Source of the DNA: Rhizobium sp. SL86
GTDB lineage: Bacteria > Pseudomonadota > Alphaproteobacteria > Rhizobiales > Rhizobiaceae
NCBI RefSeq assembly: GCF_026672545.1
Contig: NZ_JAPPRJ010000009.1
Location: 806,001-870,000, forward strand
Direction of reading: 5' to 3'
Length of the DNA stretch: 64,000 bases
The number at the start of each line of letters is the position of its first letter. The first letter of the stretch is position 1. This document shows positions 26,077 through 34,671 of the stretch, in pieces. The position numbers were made by a program, and so were the translations under genes. The notes beneath the pieces are model-generated. The model was not told the origin of the DNA. It ran no database searches and was given only the letters and a program-made list of their open reading frames with translations.

Positions 26077-27150
26077 ATGTTGCGGATGGTCATGACATTG
26101 CTGACAGGCCTATACCTGACCTTTGCCGGCATCGGTGTCGCGCTTGCGCAAGACAAGGCTGCGGCGACACCAACAAAGCCGTTCAGGATCTACATGGCGG
26201 CCTGGCGTGGATGTGAGGAAGCCTGCCAGGGCTTCATCGATTACATCCAGGAAAGCGGCGTACCGGCCGAGGTCATCGTGCGGGATGCCAAGACCGACAA
26301 GAAGGCGTTGACCGGCTTCATCGACGAAGTCAAACAGACGCGTCCCGATCTCGTCATCACTTGGGGGACGACCGTCACGCTGCAGATGGTCGGAACCTAC
26401 GACGCGCCGGACCAGTCCCGTTTCATCGGTGACATTCCGAGCATCTTCATGGTGGTGGCCGATCCCGTCGAAGCCAAGATCGTGAAATCCTATGAAAGCT
26501 CGGGACGCCCTTATGTCAGCGGCACCCGCAACCGCGTGCCCGAGATCACGCAGCTGAAGGCGATGCTGGAATACAGGCCCTTCAAGCGGTTCGCCATCAT
26601 CTACAACGAGGACGAGCTGAATTCCAAACTGAATGCCGAGGTGGTGAAACGTGCCGCAGACGAACTGGGTATCGACCTCGTGATGCTGCCCATGCCCCTG
26701 AAGAACGGCAAACCGGATCCGGCCGACATTCCGCAGCTGATCCAGGAGGCCGCCGACCGCGGCGCCGAATTCCTGTATATCGGCAGCAGTTCGTTCATCA
26801 GCGTTCATGACGACATCTACACCGAGGCAGCCCTCAAGGTCGGCATTCCCGTTGCGTCGAGCTACGAGACGTCGGTGACGGAAAGTGCCGCACTGCTGGC
26901 TGTCGCCTCGAAATACAGCATGGTCGGGCGCCTGGCCGGTTACCAGGCCAAGCGAATGCTCGTCGACAAGATGAAACCGATCGATCTGCCGATCGCGGCC
27001 CTCGACCGGCATTCCTACGTCATCAACATGAAGACGGCTGCGGCTCTGAAGCTCTACCCCCCCATGACGCTGCTGAGTTATGCGGAAATCGTCAACCAGC
27101 CTGGGCAGCCTGGGCAGTCTCCGCAGCCGGGACAGTCTGGCCAGCCATGA
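26077..27150 (+). CDS. ABC-type substrate-binding protein (PF04392 type)
   Basis: The 357-residue exported protein has a signal peptide about residues 1-24 ending ALAQDK. Two alpha/beta lobes follow, with KPFRIYMAAWRGCEEACQGF near the start, PDLVITWGTTVTLQ and RFAIIYNEDELNSKLNAEV. This is the pattern of the ABC_sub_bind (TrpX-like) family. The C-terminus carries a short PGQPGQ-type repeat. No ABC ATPase or permease is next to it. Instead it is flanked by membrane sensors, which suggests a ligand-binding partner for signalling rather than uptake. AGAGGAGG precedes the ATG. Confidence 0.83.
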   Translation: MLRMVMTLLTGLYLTFAGIGVALAQDKAAATPTKPFRIYMAAWRGCEEACQGFIDYIQESGVPAEVIVRDAKTDKKALTGFIDEVKQTRPDLVITWGTTVTLQMVGTYDAPDQSRFIGDIPSIFMVVADPVEAKIVKSYESSGRPYVSGTRNRVPEITQLKAMLEYRPFKRFAIIYNEDELNSKLNAEVVKRAADELGIDLVMLPMPLKNGKPDPADIPQLIQEAADRGAEFLYIGSSSFISVHDDIYTEAALKVGIPVASSYETSVTESAALLAVASKYSMVGRLAGYQAKRMLVDKMKPIDLPIAALDRHSYVINMKTAAALKLYPPMTLLSYAEIVNQPGQPGQSPQPGQSGQP

Positions 27151-29243
27151 GCGCACAACACGCGAGCCCGTCCGGCAGCCTCTTTGCTCGAGCGCTGACA
27201 TGGGTCGTCGCGGTCGTGCTTCTTATTGTCGGCGCGCTGGCGCTCGATGTGCTGGTCAACCAACGTATCGAAAAACGGCTGGAGCAGAGCCTGAGGCTGA
27301 TGACGAATACTTATGTCAGCCACGCGCAGGCCCTGCTCGACTTCGGCCTGCCGCTTTCGGGCGAGGACAGCATTGCCCAGTCACTGCAATTGCCACCCTC
27401 GATCGCAACCGGCCCGAATGCGCTTTCGCTGTCCTTGAGAAAGGTCGGTCTCGGAGAAGCACGCGAACGGGAGCCGTCCTCCGCTCCGACGAACCGGGAC
27501 GGCCAGCTTGTTGTCACCCAGCAGGTCCTCGACAGCCATGGCGAGCCGGTGGCGAACCTGTCTCTCGGACGTTCGATGCAAGGTCTGGAGACGGCGACCC
27601 GTTCGCGCCTGCTGACGGTTGCGGGCCTGATCCTTGTCGTCGCCCTGACGCTTGGCGCTGTGCAGGTTTACGCTGCTGCGCGACCACGCAGCGTGTTGGG
27701 CGTTGCGATGGCCGGTTTCGTGCTGGTGGCGGCCGTCCAGCTTGCATCGTTGTTTGAACAGTCCGCCGTGATCTTCCGCCAGGCAGCCACGGTTTCCGTC
27801 ATGGAAACGGCGTCGGATTTCAGCCGCGCCGCCGAACTTGGCATCGGTTTCACCGATCTCGTCGGCGCCAACGACTATCTGACGGAAAAACTGCAGGCGA
27901 ACCGCGCCCTTGATGCCCTGAGCGTGATGGCACCGGATGGGTATGTCTTTCTGGCGCAGGCAGACACCGGACGCCTGGGCAGCAGCCTGTTAGGGTCCCT
28001 GCCCTTTGCGCAGTGGCTGGCGGATCTGAACGTCAACCATGCGCTGCCCAGCGGCGTCCGGATTGACGCCGCCATCGCGGTCCAGCCGATCCTCACCGAG
28101 ATGGGCGGTTTGGCCGCCTTGCTGCTGGTCTTCATCTGCGGGGCGGCGAGCCTGCTCTGGCTGGTCGCCTGCGGCCGGCGCGGTGACGGGGCTCTTGCCC
28201 CGGCGGCAATGGCGGCAGCGCCGGCGGCCCTCCTGGCCGCATTATTCGGCGCCGACCAGCTGGCGATGGGATCAAGCTTGGCGCAGGCGCCCTGGATGCT
28301 CGTGATCGGCGTCACTTTTGGTGTGTCATCGATGATACCGACCACCTGGAAAGGCCCGATGGCGGCTCTCGCTGCCGCGATGATGCTGAGCGCGCCCTTT
28401 TTCGATGCCGGCCTGCTTGCCGGTGGGCTTGGCCTGATGGGTGGCCTCTCGGTCAAGACCATCGGCCGTACCCTATCGGTCAAACACCTGATGGCGGCGA
28501 CGCTGGCTCCCACCGCCGTCATCTATGCAGGAGTGCTTTCGGCACCGGGTCAGCCGGCGATCGTGATGGGCGTGTGCCTCGCCCTCGGACTGCTCGGATT
28601 GGCCGGCCTGATGGTCACGACGGCAGCACCGGCTGGCGGCGAAGCCATGGCCCGGGCCCGCGTCCGGATGGGTCTCATCGGCGGCTTCTGGTCCTGGATC
28701 TCGATCGGCGTCATTCACGCCTGCCTGCTGCTGCTCCTGATCGTCACGGCGCGCCGCGAGGCCGACATCACGGCGGCGAGCCCGCTTGCCTACGGGCTCA
28801 TCGGCTGGATGCTCGCACTGATCGGCCAATTCCTGGCCGGCCTGACGACGGACTGGCGCCTGCGCATCCGCTGGATCTGTTTTGAACTGTCGGTGATCGC
28901 CGCGGTCATTCTGTTTGCCGGCAGCCACATGAATCTTCTGAGCGGCGCGCTGGCGGGCGCTATCGCAGCCTTTCTTTCCGGCAGCGCGCTCTCCTGGAGC
29001 GCCAGCCTTCCATTTGCCGCCCCGTCGCCGCGAGCCGGCGCAACCATCGCCCACGGGCTGCAACTGCCGATCCTGGCCGGTGCCCTTGCCTGTGGACTGT
29101 GGATCGACACGCCCGATCAGGCGGCTCTGCCAGCCGTCGTTATCGCCTTGATCGCACTTGCGCCGCTGGCATTTGCGGTGCTGGCAGCGGCCAATCCCTC
29201 CTGGCGCGTCCGCCGCAGGCATGAGGCTCCCGATGCCGCTTAG
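27147..29243 (+). CDS. polytopic inner-membrane protein with N-terminal periplasmic domains
   Basis: The 698-residue protein overlaps the binding-protein gene by four bases. TM1 (about 15-37) is followed by a periplasmic domain (about 38-150), two more TM segments and a second periplasmic domain (about 210-305, including FSRAAELGIGFTDLVGANDY, typical of a Cache-like fold). The C-terminal half holds roughly ten to twelve hydrophobic segments. It parallels the sensor-MFS fusion two genes upstream, but I see no clear MFS signature. Possibly it pairs with the binding protein to read ligand occupancy. Family unrecognised. Confidence 0.78.
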   Translation: MSAQHASPSGSLFARALTWVVAVVLLIVGALALDVLVNQRIEKRLEQSLRLMTNTYVSHAQALLDFGLPLSGEDSIAQSLQLPPSIATGPNALSLSLRKVGLGEAREREPSSAPTNRDGQLVVTQQVLDSHGEPVANLSLGRSMQGLETATRSRLLTVAGLILVVALTLGAVQVYAAARPRSVLGVAMAGFVLVAAVQLASLFEQSAVIFRQAATVSVMETASDFSRAAELGIGFTDLVGANDYLTEKLQANRALDALSVMAPDGYVFLAQADTGRLGSSLLGSLPFAQWLADLNVNHALPSGVRIDAAIAVQPILTEMGGLAALLLVFICGAASLLWLVACGRRGDGALAPAAMAAAPAALLAALFGADQLAMGSSLAQAPWMLVIGVTFGVSSMIPTTWKGPMAALAAAMMLSAPFFDAGLLAGGLGLMGGLSVKTIGRTLSVKHLMAATLAPTAVIYAGVLSAPGQPAIVMGVCLALGLLGLAGLMVTTAAPAGGEAMARARVRMGLIGGFWSWISIGVIHACLLLLLIVTARREADITAASPLAYGLIGWMLALIGQFLAGLTTDWRLRIRWICFELSVIAAVILFAGSHMNLLSGALAGAIAAFLSGSALSWSASLPFAAPSPRAGATIAHGLQLPILAGALACGLWIDTPDQAALPAVVIALIALAPLAFAVLAAANPSWRVRRRHEAPDAA

Positions 29244-30963
29244 AACCCGAGTAGCGCTTTTCGTCGGCGTTGCGACGCTGCTGCTCAGCCTGATCTTCGT
29301 TCTCCAGGTCTTCCTCAGCGTGCGCGTGACCGATCAATCCGCAAAACGCGACATGAACGTGCTGATCGGCGCGATCTGGCAAAAATACGAGCGGGATGAG
29401 GCACAGGCGCAAGAGCAGCTGATTGCCACGATCCGGCGGGATACGGAAATTCTGAACGACATCTTCCAGCAGAAGAGCGAGGATCTTGCGGACAGGATGA
29501 CGGAGGCCCTGTCTGGCCTCGACCGCGAGAGCCGGTTGGTCATTCTCGTCGATCAGGCGCTCAACCCGCTCTTTGTCAGCAGCGACCTGCCCCTCCCCAC
29601 AGGCTTTCAGCCGGCACTGACGCGCATGGTGCGCGCCAGCGACGGCGAAGGTTACGCCGAATTCGATCTCGGTTCAGGCAATTCGATCTATCGGCTGAAG
29701 ATCGCGCCCTTGCGCTTCCGGTTCGGGGTCGTCGGTTATGCGCTGGTGGCCACGCCGCTCTCCGGGCTTGTCCAGCAGTTCGACCATGGCATGTCGCTCG
29801 ATGTGACGCTGTCGATGCCCGTCGCGCCGGATGTATCAGCCGTCGATACGGGCTCGCTTGACGCGGAAAAGGCGGTGATTGCCATTGCCGACGGTTTCAC
29901 GCACGGACGCTCCCTGGCCTTGCTGCGCGTGACCGATGATCCGTCGGCCGATCTGGCGCAGGCGCGCTGGTTGCAATGGCTGTCGGGCGGTTTGGTCGTC
30001 GTTCTGGTGGGGCATCTGCTCGGCGGACTGGTCTGGATGATCAAGCGTGCCTTCGCACCCCTCGATGCGGCAATCGACGTCATCGACCGTCTGACCCACG
30101 GCGAGGAAGCGCCCCCGCTCGACACCAGCACCGGCAGCATCGAGATCCAGCGTCTCAGCCGCGCGGTCGAAGCGCTCCGGCATGCTCAGGCCAATCAGGA
30201 AACCCTGCACAAACTGCAGGCCGAACTGGCAATTGCCTCGGAACTCCAGCAGGCGCTTCTGCCGAATGCCCCGCTGCGGGCCGAAGGGGTCATCCTGCTT
30301 GGCCAGATGGTTCCCTCGCAGCAGGTTGCCGGCGATTATTTCGACTATTTCACCATCGACGACGAGCGTGTCGGTTTCCTGATCGCCGATGTCTGCGGCA
30401 AGGGCACGCCAGCGGCTCTCTTCATGGCCATGTCACGCACCATCATTCGTTCGCTCGCCATGACCGGCCGCCCCCCAGGCACCGTTCTCAGCGACGCCAA
30501 TAACGCGCTGGCGGAATCAAACGACCAGAACCTGTTCGTGACGATCTTTTACGCTGTCTTCGACCGCAGTCGGAAAACGCTCTCCTATGCGAATGCCGGC
30601 CACGTCTCGCCAATCATCAAATCCGCTGCCGGCGAGGTCGCCTACCTGCCCGCCACCGACGATCTCGTGCTCGGCATGATCTCCGACATGACCTATACGA
30701 CGACCGAGATCGATCTTGCGCCGGGAAGCATGCTGCTCTGCTACACGGATGGCATACCCGAAGCCCACAACGAACACGACGACCAGTTCGGCGACGACCG
30801 GCTGTTGCGCCTCGTCGGCTCGCTTGCGACGAAGGATCCGGCGACGCTCATGCAGGAAGTCCAGACACATCTGCTGACCTTCACGGGCAACCGGGAGCAA
30901 TATGACGATATCACGCTCTGCATCGGCGCGTTTGGCCGGAGCGCGAGCCCGGGCGCGGATTGA
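29233..30963 (+). CDS. membrane-bound HAMP-SpoIIE/PP2C serine phosphatase (RsbU/RsbP-like)
   Basis: The 576-residue protein has TM1 (about 7-29), a periplasmic domain, TM2 (about 250-270), a HAMP region and a SpoIIE-type PP2C domain (about 350-570). Metal-binding and core motifs are present: VAGDYFDYF, FLIADVCGKGTPAALFMA, YANAGHVSPIIK, LLCYTDGIPEAHN and NREQYDDITLCIG, so it should be active. Such phosphatases dephosphorylate a STAS antagonist; the only one here is at 3243-3596. I prefer the ATG at 29233, which has TGAGG 7 bases upstream; an ATG at 29221 is less well placed. It overlaps the end of the preceding gene. Confidence 0.9.
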   Translation: MPLRTRVALFVGVATLLLSLIFVLQVFLSVRVTDQSAKRDMNVLIGAIWQKYERDEAQAQEQLIATIRRDTEILNDIFQQKSEDLADRMTEALSGLDRESRLVILVDQALNPLFVSSDLPLPTGFQPALTRMVRASDGEGYAEFDLGSGNSIYRLKIAPLRFRFGVVGYALVATPLSGLVQQFDHGMSLDVTLSMPVAPDVSAVDTGSLDAEKAVIAIADGFTHGRSLALLRVTDDPSADLAQARWLQWLSGGLVVVLVGHLLGGLVWMIKRAFAPLDAAIDVIDRLTHGEEAPPLDTSTGSIEIQRLSRAVEALRHAQANQETLHKLQAELAIASELQQALLPNAPLRAEGVILLGQMVPSQQVAGDYFDYFTIDDERVGFLIADVCGKGTPAALFMAMSRTIIRSLAMTGRPPGTVLSDANNALAESNDQNLFVTIFYAVFDRSRKTLSYANAGHVSPIIKSAAGEVAYLPATDDLVLGMISDMTYTTTEIDLAPGSMLLCYTDGIPEAHNEHDDQFGDDRLLRLVGSLATKDPATLMQEVQTHLLTFTGNREQYDDITLCIGAFGRSASPGAD

Positions 30964-31063
30964 CACCCGGTCATTGCCGTACGCGGTTCACCCGTGATGA
31001 AGAGCCTCTCCAGTTCCTGACGTCCGCTCGGCCTCCTTGCGAACACTGCTGTCCTGGAGCAGA

Positions 31064-32455
31064 TCAGGACGCGGGTGCGTCACAGAAGCGGGGCAGTTGC
31101 AGTTCGGCACGGGCGCCGCCGCGGGGGGAATCGAGAAGACGCAGTCTGCCGCCATGGGCTTCCGCCAGCGTGCGGGCAATGGCAAGGCCGAGGCCCGCTC
31201 CTCCCGTCTTGCGGGCCCGCGAGGCCTCAAGCCGCACGAAGGGTTCGAGCAGCAGGTCGCGTTGCTCTGCCGGGATTCCCGGGCCCTCGTCGTCGATGGT
31301 GACCGTCAGGACCGGTGTGCCCTCGTGAAGCGTCACCTCCGCGCAATGACCGTAGATCAGCGCGTTGTCGATGAGATTGGCAAAAACGCGCCGCAGCGCA
31401 AGGCGGTCGCCGAGCACGAGAGCCGCCATGTCGCCAGTGTCGCCTGCCGTGTCCGCCACGGCCTTGCTCCCCTGCCTGGCAAAGGAGACAGGTGCCCCGG
31501 TCGCGCGGCGATCCGCCACCTCCTGTTCCAGCAGCGTTGCGAGATCGAGCAGTTCTTCGTCCAGCGCCCCGACACCGGCGCGCCCGGTCAGCAGCGCATT
31601 GTCGAGAAGGTCGATCATGTCGCGGATATCGCAGACCGCCTTCTCCCGCACGGCCTCGTCCGGAATATGCTCAAGCCTCAGCCTCAGCCGCGTGGCAAAG
31701 GTGCGCACGTCGTGCTGGATGCCGCCGATCAAGGCGAGGCGTGCCCGGATCAGGACGTGAAGCCGGCTCTGCAGCCGCTCGAAGGCGGTTACCAGCGCAC
31801 GGGTTTCCGGGGCCGCGCCCTTCAGCTGGGGCAACGGCACCGGCGCGCCGGTCGGGTCGATCCGATCGACCGCCTCCGCCAGCCGCGTGAGCGGGCGGAT
31901 TTCCCGGTGCAGCAGCAGCAGGGCCACCACGCCGGACAGGGTGCCGATCAGCCCGGCGCCCAGTCCCGCAGGCAGGCCGAGGCCATTAAAGATGACGGGA
32001 GACCGCGTCTCGATCACCAGCACCCGACCGGCCTCCAGGCGGATGCGGAACTGCACCGGATTTCGGGCGCCCATATAGGGCCTGAGCCACCGCCGTCCAC
32101 GGTCGGGCGCCAGCAGGCGGATCGACAGCAGTTGATCTCCCAGCATCTGCCGGTAGGCGCCGTAGTCCGGCAACCCTTCCAGATCCGTCGTGTCATCCGC
32201 AAGCGCACCCTCCGCCGTAACGGTGACGGCGAGATAGGGCGTGGCCAGTGCATCGATGAGCAACGGCCAGTCGTCGAGATCCTGCTGGCGAAACAAGAGG
32301 GTCATGGCCAGCAGCTGTTGCGGTGTCGGATCGACGCTGGCGCGGCTGTAGCCATTCGCGACATAATAGAGACCCAGCAGACAGAGCCAGAGGGCCAGCA
32401 GGCTCGCGCCGCCGATGGCGATCAGCCGACGCGACAGGCTGAGCGCGGCCATCAC
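31064..32455 (-). CDS. two-component sensor histidine kinase (EnvZ-like)
   Basis: The 463-residue membrane kinase has TM1 about 8-33, a periplasmic domain, TM2 about 160-185 and HAMP. The H box is GGIQHDVRTFATRL (His near 245), the N box NLIDNALIYG, G1 DDEGPGIP and G2 GGAGLGLAIA. All catalytic elements look intact. It overlaps the response regulator gene by four bases. The pair faces away from a divergent set of exported proteins, which may be targets. The pair lies just beyond the signalling part of the T6SS region, with no direct link visible. Confidence 0.93.
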   Translation of the reverse strand: MMAALSLSRRLIAIGGASLLALWLCLLGLYYVANGYSRASVDPTPQQLLAMTLLFRQQDLDDWPLLIDALATPYLAVTVTAEGALADDTTDLEGLPDYGAYRQMLGDQLLSIRLLAPDRGRRWLRPYMGARNPVQFRIRLEAGRVLVIETRSPVIFNGLGLPAGLGAGLIGTLSGVVALLLLHREIRPLTRLAEAVDRIDPTGAPVPLPQLKGAAPETRALVTAFERLQSRLHVLIRARLALIGGIQHDVRTFATRLRLRLEHIPDEAVREKAVCDIRDMIDLLDNALLTGRAGVGALDEELLDLATLLEQEVADRRATGAPVSFARQGSKAVADTAGDTGDMAALVLGDRLALRRVFANLIDNALIYGHCAEVTLHEGTPVLTVTIDDEGPGIPAEQRDLLLEPFVRLEASRARKTGGAGLGLAIARTLAEAHGGRLRLLDSPRGGARAELQLPRFCDAPAS

Positions 32456-33171
32456 GGCACCTGTCTCACCGGTGCTGTCAGCAGATAACCGCCATTGCGC
32501 ACGGTGCTGATCAGATGAGTGCCAGGGCTTGCCGTATCAAGCTTCCGGCGCAGCCTAGAAATCAGGAGGTCGACGGTCCGGTCGAAGGGATCGGCGCTGC
32601 GGCCATGGGTCCAGTCGAGGATCTGGTCGCGCGACAGCACCCGGCGTGGGCGCAGCACGAAACAGGAGAGCAGGTCGAATTCGCCGCTCGTCAACGCCAG
32701 CAGTTCCCGTCCGTCCACCTCCACCTGCCGCGCGTCGAGATCGACCGTGAAACGGTCGAAGGCATAACGGCGGCTTGGCGGACGCAACGTCTGCAACGAG
32801 GCCCGGCGCAGCAATGCGCGCACCCGCGCCAGAAGCTCACGCGGCCCGAAGGGTTTGACAAGATAATCATCGGCGCCGAGCTCCAGGCCGACGACCCGGT
32901 CCGTCTCGTCGCTTTTTGCCGTCAGCATCAAGAGCGGCAGAGCGGCCTGGCTCGCCCTGAGGCGGCGGCAGACGGACAAGCCGTCCTCGCCCGGCATCAT
33001 CAGGTCGAGGATCACGAGATCCGGCAGGTGGCGGGCAAGCACCCCGTCCATGGCGGATGCATCCTCTGCGGTCTCCACCAGAAAACCCTCGCGCCGCAGC
33101 AAATCGCCGACGAGCTGCCGGATGTCGGCATCGTCATCCACGACGAGGATTGTCTGAGGCGTGTGGTCCAT
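32452..33171 (-). CDS. OmpR-family response regulator
   Basis: The 239-residue protein has a receiver domain (about 5-118) with the acidic pair VVDDDAD, phospho-acceptor Asp in DLVILDLMMPGEDG and Lys in DYLVKPFGPRELL. A C-terminal winged helix follows (about 145-232; LTSGEFDLLSCFVLRPRRVL, RSADPFDRTVDLLISRLRRK). The start at 33171 (MDHTPQTILVVDDD) is the standard receiver N terminus; a longer frame upstream is noncoding in appearance. The intergenic region in front holds CTACAAAGCG and ATCTCTACAC, possible half-sites, but this is weak. Confidence 0.94.
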   Translation of the reverse strand: MDHTPQTILVVDDDADIRQLVGDLLRREGFLVETAEDASAMDGVLARHLPDLVILDLMMPGEDGLSVCRRLRASQAALPLLMLTAKSDETDRVVGLELGADDYLVKPFGPRELLARVRALLRRASLQTLRPPSRRYAFDRFTVDLDARQVEVDGRELLALTSGEFDLLSCFVLRPRRVLSRDQILDWTHGRSADPFDRTVDLLISRLRRKLDTASPGTHLISTVRNGGYLLTAPVRQVP

Positions 33172-33392
33172 GGCGGGACGATGAACAAGCGGCCCCCGGA
33201 AATCAAGCGCCCGCGGGGCGGCGATACAAATTGCTACAAAGCGCCGACAAATCTCTACACATCGACACGCGCGCGACACAGGCAAACGACATGCGGGCCT
33301 CATTCTTTGCCCTGCGCCGGAACTGCCGTGGCCGGTTCTGCCCCGGTTCCGCCGGCTCTGGCGCAGGAACCCGAGACGCAAGGAATGAGCCC

Positions 33393-33698
33393 ATGTTCAA
33401 GACAGTTTCCGCCAGTGTGTTCAGCGCACTTCTGCTGCTCGCCGCCACCAGCCCGGCTAATGCCTTCAGCCGCCAGGGCACCGTCTCCGGTCCCTACGGC
33501 AGTGCGAATGTCCACGCGCAAGGCAGCTGCGCCGGCGGCACCTGCTCGCGCTCCATCACCCGCACGGGGCCGCAGGGCGCCACCACCTCCCGCAGCGGTG
33601 CGGTGAGCTGTGCGGATGGTCGCTGCACCGGCAGCCGCACCACGACGGGCCCCAATGGTGGCGCCGTCAGTCGTTCCGGCAGCATTGCGCGTTACTGA
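33393..33698 (+). CDS. small exported Cys/TGP-repeat protein
   Basis: The 101-residue product has a signal peptide (about 1-24, ending SPANAF). The mature part is Gly/Ser/Thr-rich with two copies of a motif C-x2-G-x-C-x6-TGP-x-G (CAGGTCSRSITRTGPQG and CADGRCTGSRTTTGPNG). The same motif recurs in the C-terminal tail of the SH3 protein at 33983-34630. AAGGA precedes the ATG. It is the first gene of a rightward run facing away from the response regulator. Function unknown; an envelope or surface protein is likely. Confidence 0.75.
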   Translation: MFKTVSASVFSALLLLAATSPANAFSRQGTVSGPYGSANVHAQGSCAGGTCSRSITRTGPQGATTSRSGAVSCADGRCTGSRTTTGPNGGAVSRSGSIARY

Positions 33699-33718
33699 CA
33701 AGACGGCAGAGCCTGATC

Positions 33719-33973
33719 ATGACGACGCCCCATCTCCTGTTTTCCCTCCTGCTGGCCGGCAGCCTTTCGAACGTGGCCTCTGCCCAGATGCAGGTAACCC
33801 CCGCCATGCGCGCCAAGGCACAGACGGTCGCACGGGATTGCCGCACCGATATCAGGACGCTGTGCGCCCGCGTCGAACCCGGCGAAGGCCGTATTGCCGC
33901 CTGCCTGCGCGACAACCGCGAGAAGCTCTCGCCGCCCTGCGGTGCAGCCCTCTCCGATCTGATGCCGCGATAG
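33719..33973 (+). CDS. small exported cysteine-rich-repeat protein
   Basis: The 84-residue product has a signal peptide about 1-22 (LLFSLLLAGSLSNVASAQ). One cysteine-rich GLG1-type repeat follows: RDCRTDIRTLCARVEPGEGR, then IAACLRDNREKLSPPC. Proteins of this kind are common in alphaproteobacterial envelopes but have no firm function. It sits 20 bases after the Cys/TGP protein and 9 bases before the SH3 protein, so the three are probably one transcript. Confidence 0.75.
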   Translation: MTTPHLLFSLLLAGSLSNVASAQMQVTPAMRAKAQTVARDCRTDIRTLCARVEPGEGRIAACLRDNREKLSPPCGAALSDLMPR

Positions 33974-33982
33974 GAGGCTGCC

Positions 33983-34630
33983 ATGTTGAAACACGTATTG
34001 AACCAGATACCGAAACGCGCCCTGATCGTTGCGGCGGCGGTGCTGGCGGCACTGTCCGCCACTGCCGCGAAGGCTGCCACCGCCGCGATTGCCGTCACCA
34101 CCGTCAACCTGCGGGCCGGCCCCTCCACCACCTATCCGGTCGTCACTGTGGTGCCGGCGGGCAACGCGATTTCGCTTCATGGCTGCAATGCGAGCTACAG
34201 CTGGTGCGACATCGCCTACGGCATCCATCGCGGCTGGGTTTCTGCCGCTTATGTGCAGGTCATCTACCGCAGTGCCCCGGTGATCGTGACACCTGCCGTG
34301 GCGCCGCGTCTTGGGATTGTCGTGGTGAACTACGACCGGGCCTACTGGGAACGCCATTACCTGCGTTACCCCTGGTACGCGCCCTGGCCCTACAGACCTG
34401 TCTATCCACCGCCCTACCGCCCGCCCCTGCACCCTCTGCCGCCGCCGGGAACCACCGTCGACCGCACGATCCGGTGTGACCACGGCGCCTGCACCGGAGA
34501 GCGTGTGGTGACTGGTCCGGCTGGCCGACAGGCCGTCCGCGAACGGACCTGCAGCCGGCCGGACCAGAGCTGTTCGCTCAGCCGCACCGGCCCGCGTGGC
34601 AACAGCCATACCCGCATCATCCAGCGTTGA
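33983..34630 (+). CDS. exported bacterial SH3-domain protein with Pro/Tyr-rich linker and Cys/TGP tail
   Basis: The 215-residue product has an N-terminal signal sequence (to about 32). An SH3_3-type domain follows (about 36-95; VTTVNLRAGPSTTYPVVTVV, CDIAYGIHRGWVSAAYVQV), then a Tyr/Pro-rich linker (RYPWYAPWPYRPVYPPPYRP). The tail holds CDHGACTGERVVTGPAG plus a variant ending SLSRTGPRG. This tail matches the repeats of the first gene of the run. TAGGAGGCTGCC precedes the ATG. Peptidoglycan or envelope binding is the usual role of SH3_3 domains. Confidence 0.8.
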   Translation: MLKHVLNQIPKRALIVAAAVLAALSATAAKAATAAIAVTTVNLRAGPSTTYPVVTVVPAGNAISLHGCNASYSWCDIAYGIHRGWVSAAYVQVIYRSAPVIVTPAVAPRLGIVVVNYDRAYWERHYLRYPWYAPWPYRPVYPPPYRPPLHPLPPPGTTVDRTIRCDHGACTGERVVTGPAGRQAVRERTCSRPDQSCSLSRTGPRGNSHTRIIQR

Positions 34631-34671
34631 CCCCGTGTTTCAAGACACCCGTGATTGGAGATACCCGTTCC

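Noticed and set aside
26077..29243. Binding protein plus polytopic membrane protein as a classical ABC importer
   Set aside because: No ABC ATPase is encoded nearby, the membrane protein has periplasmic domains and too many helices for a usual permease, and the neighbours are signalling proteins.
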